Below are positions 63,010 through 64,000 of a stretch of 64,000 bases of DNA, one piece after another. The notes under the pieces are model-generated. The model had not been told where the DNA came from, did not search any database, and worked only from the letters and a program-made list of their open reading frames with translations. The translations under genes were made by a program, and so were the position numbers. Position 1 is the stretch's first letter, and the number at the start of each line of letters is the position of its first letter. Source of the DNA: Bacillus sp. AFS073361 (GTDB lineage Bacteria; Bacillota; Bacilli; Bacillales; Cytobacillaceae); NCBI RefSeq assembly GCF_002567005.1, contig NZ_NUZU01000013.1:16302-80301 (forward strand), read 5' to 3'.

Positions 63010-63432
63010 TTATATTTTTTTCACCATCGTCTTATGTGGGATTCCTGCATCCATAAATTCTTCTGAAACAACTTCGTAACCAAGTCCCGAGTAAAATGGA
63101 ATGGCCTGGGTTTGGGCATTAAGCTTTAATTGATGAATATCATTTTCACGTGCATAGGCTTCAATCTTATTCATAATCGCTTTTCCGGCCCCTATTTTTC
63201 TTGCCTCTTTCAAGACACAGATTCGTTCGACTTTTCCATAACCATCAACGAAACGAAAGCGGCCAGCACCAACTGGTGATCCTTCATGGTACATGACAAA
63301 ATGTTTTGCATCGTTTTCAAAGGAGTCGATTTCCTCTTCAAGTGGAACAGCCTGTTCTTCAACGAAAACAGTTTTCCTAATAAAATAAGCATCTTCAAGT
63401 TCTTTTTGATTTTCAACAATCTTTACATTCAC
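63010..63432 (-). CDS. yjcF: GNAT-family acetyltransferase YjcF
   Basis: Protein of 140 residues with the GNAT core: GAGRFRFVDGYGKVERICVLKEARKIGAGKAIM (acetyl-CoA loop R-x2-G-x-G/A) and LNAQTQAIPFYSGLGYEV. Small N-acetyltransferase of the ElaA/YjcF group; substrate unknown. GTG start; the site AAAGGAA includes the stop of yjcG, five bp upstream. Confidence 0.93.
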   Translation of the reverse strand: MNVKIVENQKELEDAYFIRKTVFVEEQAVPLEEEIDSFENDAKHFVMYHEGSPVGAGRFRFVDGYGKVERICVLKEARKIGAGKAIMNKIEAYARENDIHQLKLNAQTQAIPFYSGLGYEVVSEEFMDAGIPHKTMVKKI

Positions 63433-63437
63433 TTAAA

Positions 63438-63950
63438 CTATTCCTTTCCAAGACGAAATGTTTCATAAACAGTCCAGGAACCATTTTCTAATTGATAAAG
63501 AAGATGGAAACGATCAATCGTTTCTTCATGGTTAATCGCTGTCATACGGAGGGAGCCAAATACATCAGAATGTTCATCATTGGAAAGCTGTTGACCAATG
63601 GTAATATGCGGAACAAATGCATATTCTAAGTTTTGCTCGGTAAATTCTTGATTAACTTCGTTATGCAAAGCGGTTAGTTCGTCCGATTTTTCAACTTTAA
63701 AATAAATAACATTGTTTACGGGTTTAAATGAGCTGATTTTCGAAGTTTTTAGTGTAAATGCCTGGTGATGGGCAGCTAATCTTCTTAATTTATCAGCATA
63801 TTCTTTCGCTTCTTCTTCGGACGCCTCAAATGCATCTTTTAATGTTAGATGCGGCGTAATTAAAGCATAATGCGGGTCATAACGTTTTCGATAGGAATTA
63901 GCTAAATCCTGTAGTTTTTTTGATGGAAAAATAACAACTCCAAATTTCAT
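63438..63950 (-). CDS. yjcG: 2H phosphoesterase, YjcG family
   Basis: Protein of 170 residues with two HxT motifs: HLTL ([14 protein letters not shown]) and HITI ([11 protein letters not shown]), which form the active site of the 2'-5' RNA ligase/2H phosphoesterase superfamily. Ribosome site TGGAGGTATACGT. Operon with yjcF. Confidence 0.94.
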   Translation of the reverse strand: MKFGVVIFPSKKLQDLANSYRKRYDPHYALITPHLTLKDAFEASEEEAKEYADKLRRLAAHHQAFTLKTSKISSFKPVNNVIYFKVEKSDELTALHNEVNQEFTEQNLEYAFVPHITIGQQLSNDEHSDVFGSLRMTAINHEETIDRFHLLYQLENGSWTVYETFRLGKE

Positions 63951-64000
63951 ACGTATACCTCCATTTAGATGAACTTATAATGGCTGTGTTAAACTTGTCT

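Overview
The window is chromosomal DNA from a spore-forming, low-GC Gram-positive bacterium of the Bacillaceae. It has strong AGGAGG-type ribosome sites, TTG and GTG starts, spore genes (cotO, cotZ, spoVA, spoVIF, yjcZ), competence genes (comZ, coiA), a T-box on trpS, and CtsR and FapR operators. Gene order follows the B. subtilis yitK-yitW and yjzC-yjcG segments closely. It is not B. subtilis: clpB is present, and (from memory of that genome) the arg, med, yjbJ, thi and cotVWXY genes expected in this stretch are missing. An environmental, facultatively anaerobic Bacillus or Neobacillus-like species fits best, but the exact taxon is inference.

Layout. 1-7301: tail of a membrane-anchored GH13 protein, a stress-type SDR, then the yit block (YajQ family, CvfB, DegV, YitT, small ORFs, HAD phosphatase YitU, YitW). 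7367-15690: an anaerobic island with a radical SAM/SPASM enzyme, an Fnr regulator, moaA, the Fe-S/NO repair protein Ric, moeA, mobB, a YwiC-like membrane protein and a second Fnr. Three of its promoters carry an Fnr box centred exactly at -41.5 from the predicted start. A 650-bp near-palindromic module with two inverted 133-bp GC-rich repeats lies between ywiC and the second fnr. 15960-24571: yjzC, CtsR-controlled clpB, yjzD, yjaU, yjaV (ribosome site buried in a perfect 11-bp stem), comZ, FapR-controlled fabH-fabF, yjaZ.

24708-39269: two complete oligopeptide ABC importers (appDFABC and oppABCDF) around yjbA, T-box trpS and a small DUF3899-type gene. 39338-50985: a regulatory-proteolysis and stress block: spx, mecA, cls, coiA, pepF, yizD, spxH (yjbH), truncated haemoglobin yjbI, yjbK, yjbL, the (p)ppGpp synthetase yjbM and NAD kinase. 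51004-55495: pseudouridine synthase, prpE, a CPA2 antiporter and fabI with a textbook FapR operator. 55617-60544: spore genes (cotO, cotZ, yjcA, a small Cys-rich protein, a YhcN-type lipoprotein with spoVAC-spoVAD-spoVAEb, yjcZ, spoVIF). 60569-63950: the SF1 helicase YjcD, the acetyltransferase YjcF and the 2H phosphoesterase YjcG, all on the minus strand.

How it works together: the island would supply, under low oxygen, molybdenum-cofactor steps for nitrate reductase, a NO/Fe-S damage repair protein and an uncharacterised radical SAM enzyme, all switched by Fnr. The opp/app importers, comZ, mecA, spx, spxH and coiA connect peptide sensing, adaptor-mediated Clp proteolysis and competence. No tRNA, rRNA, CRISPR array, transposase or prophage was seen.
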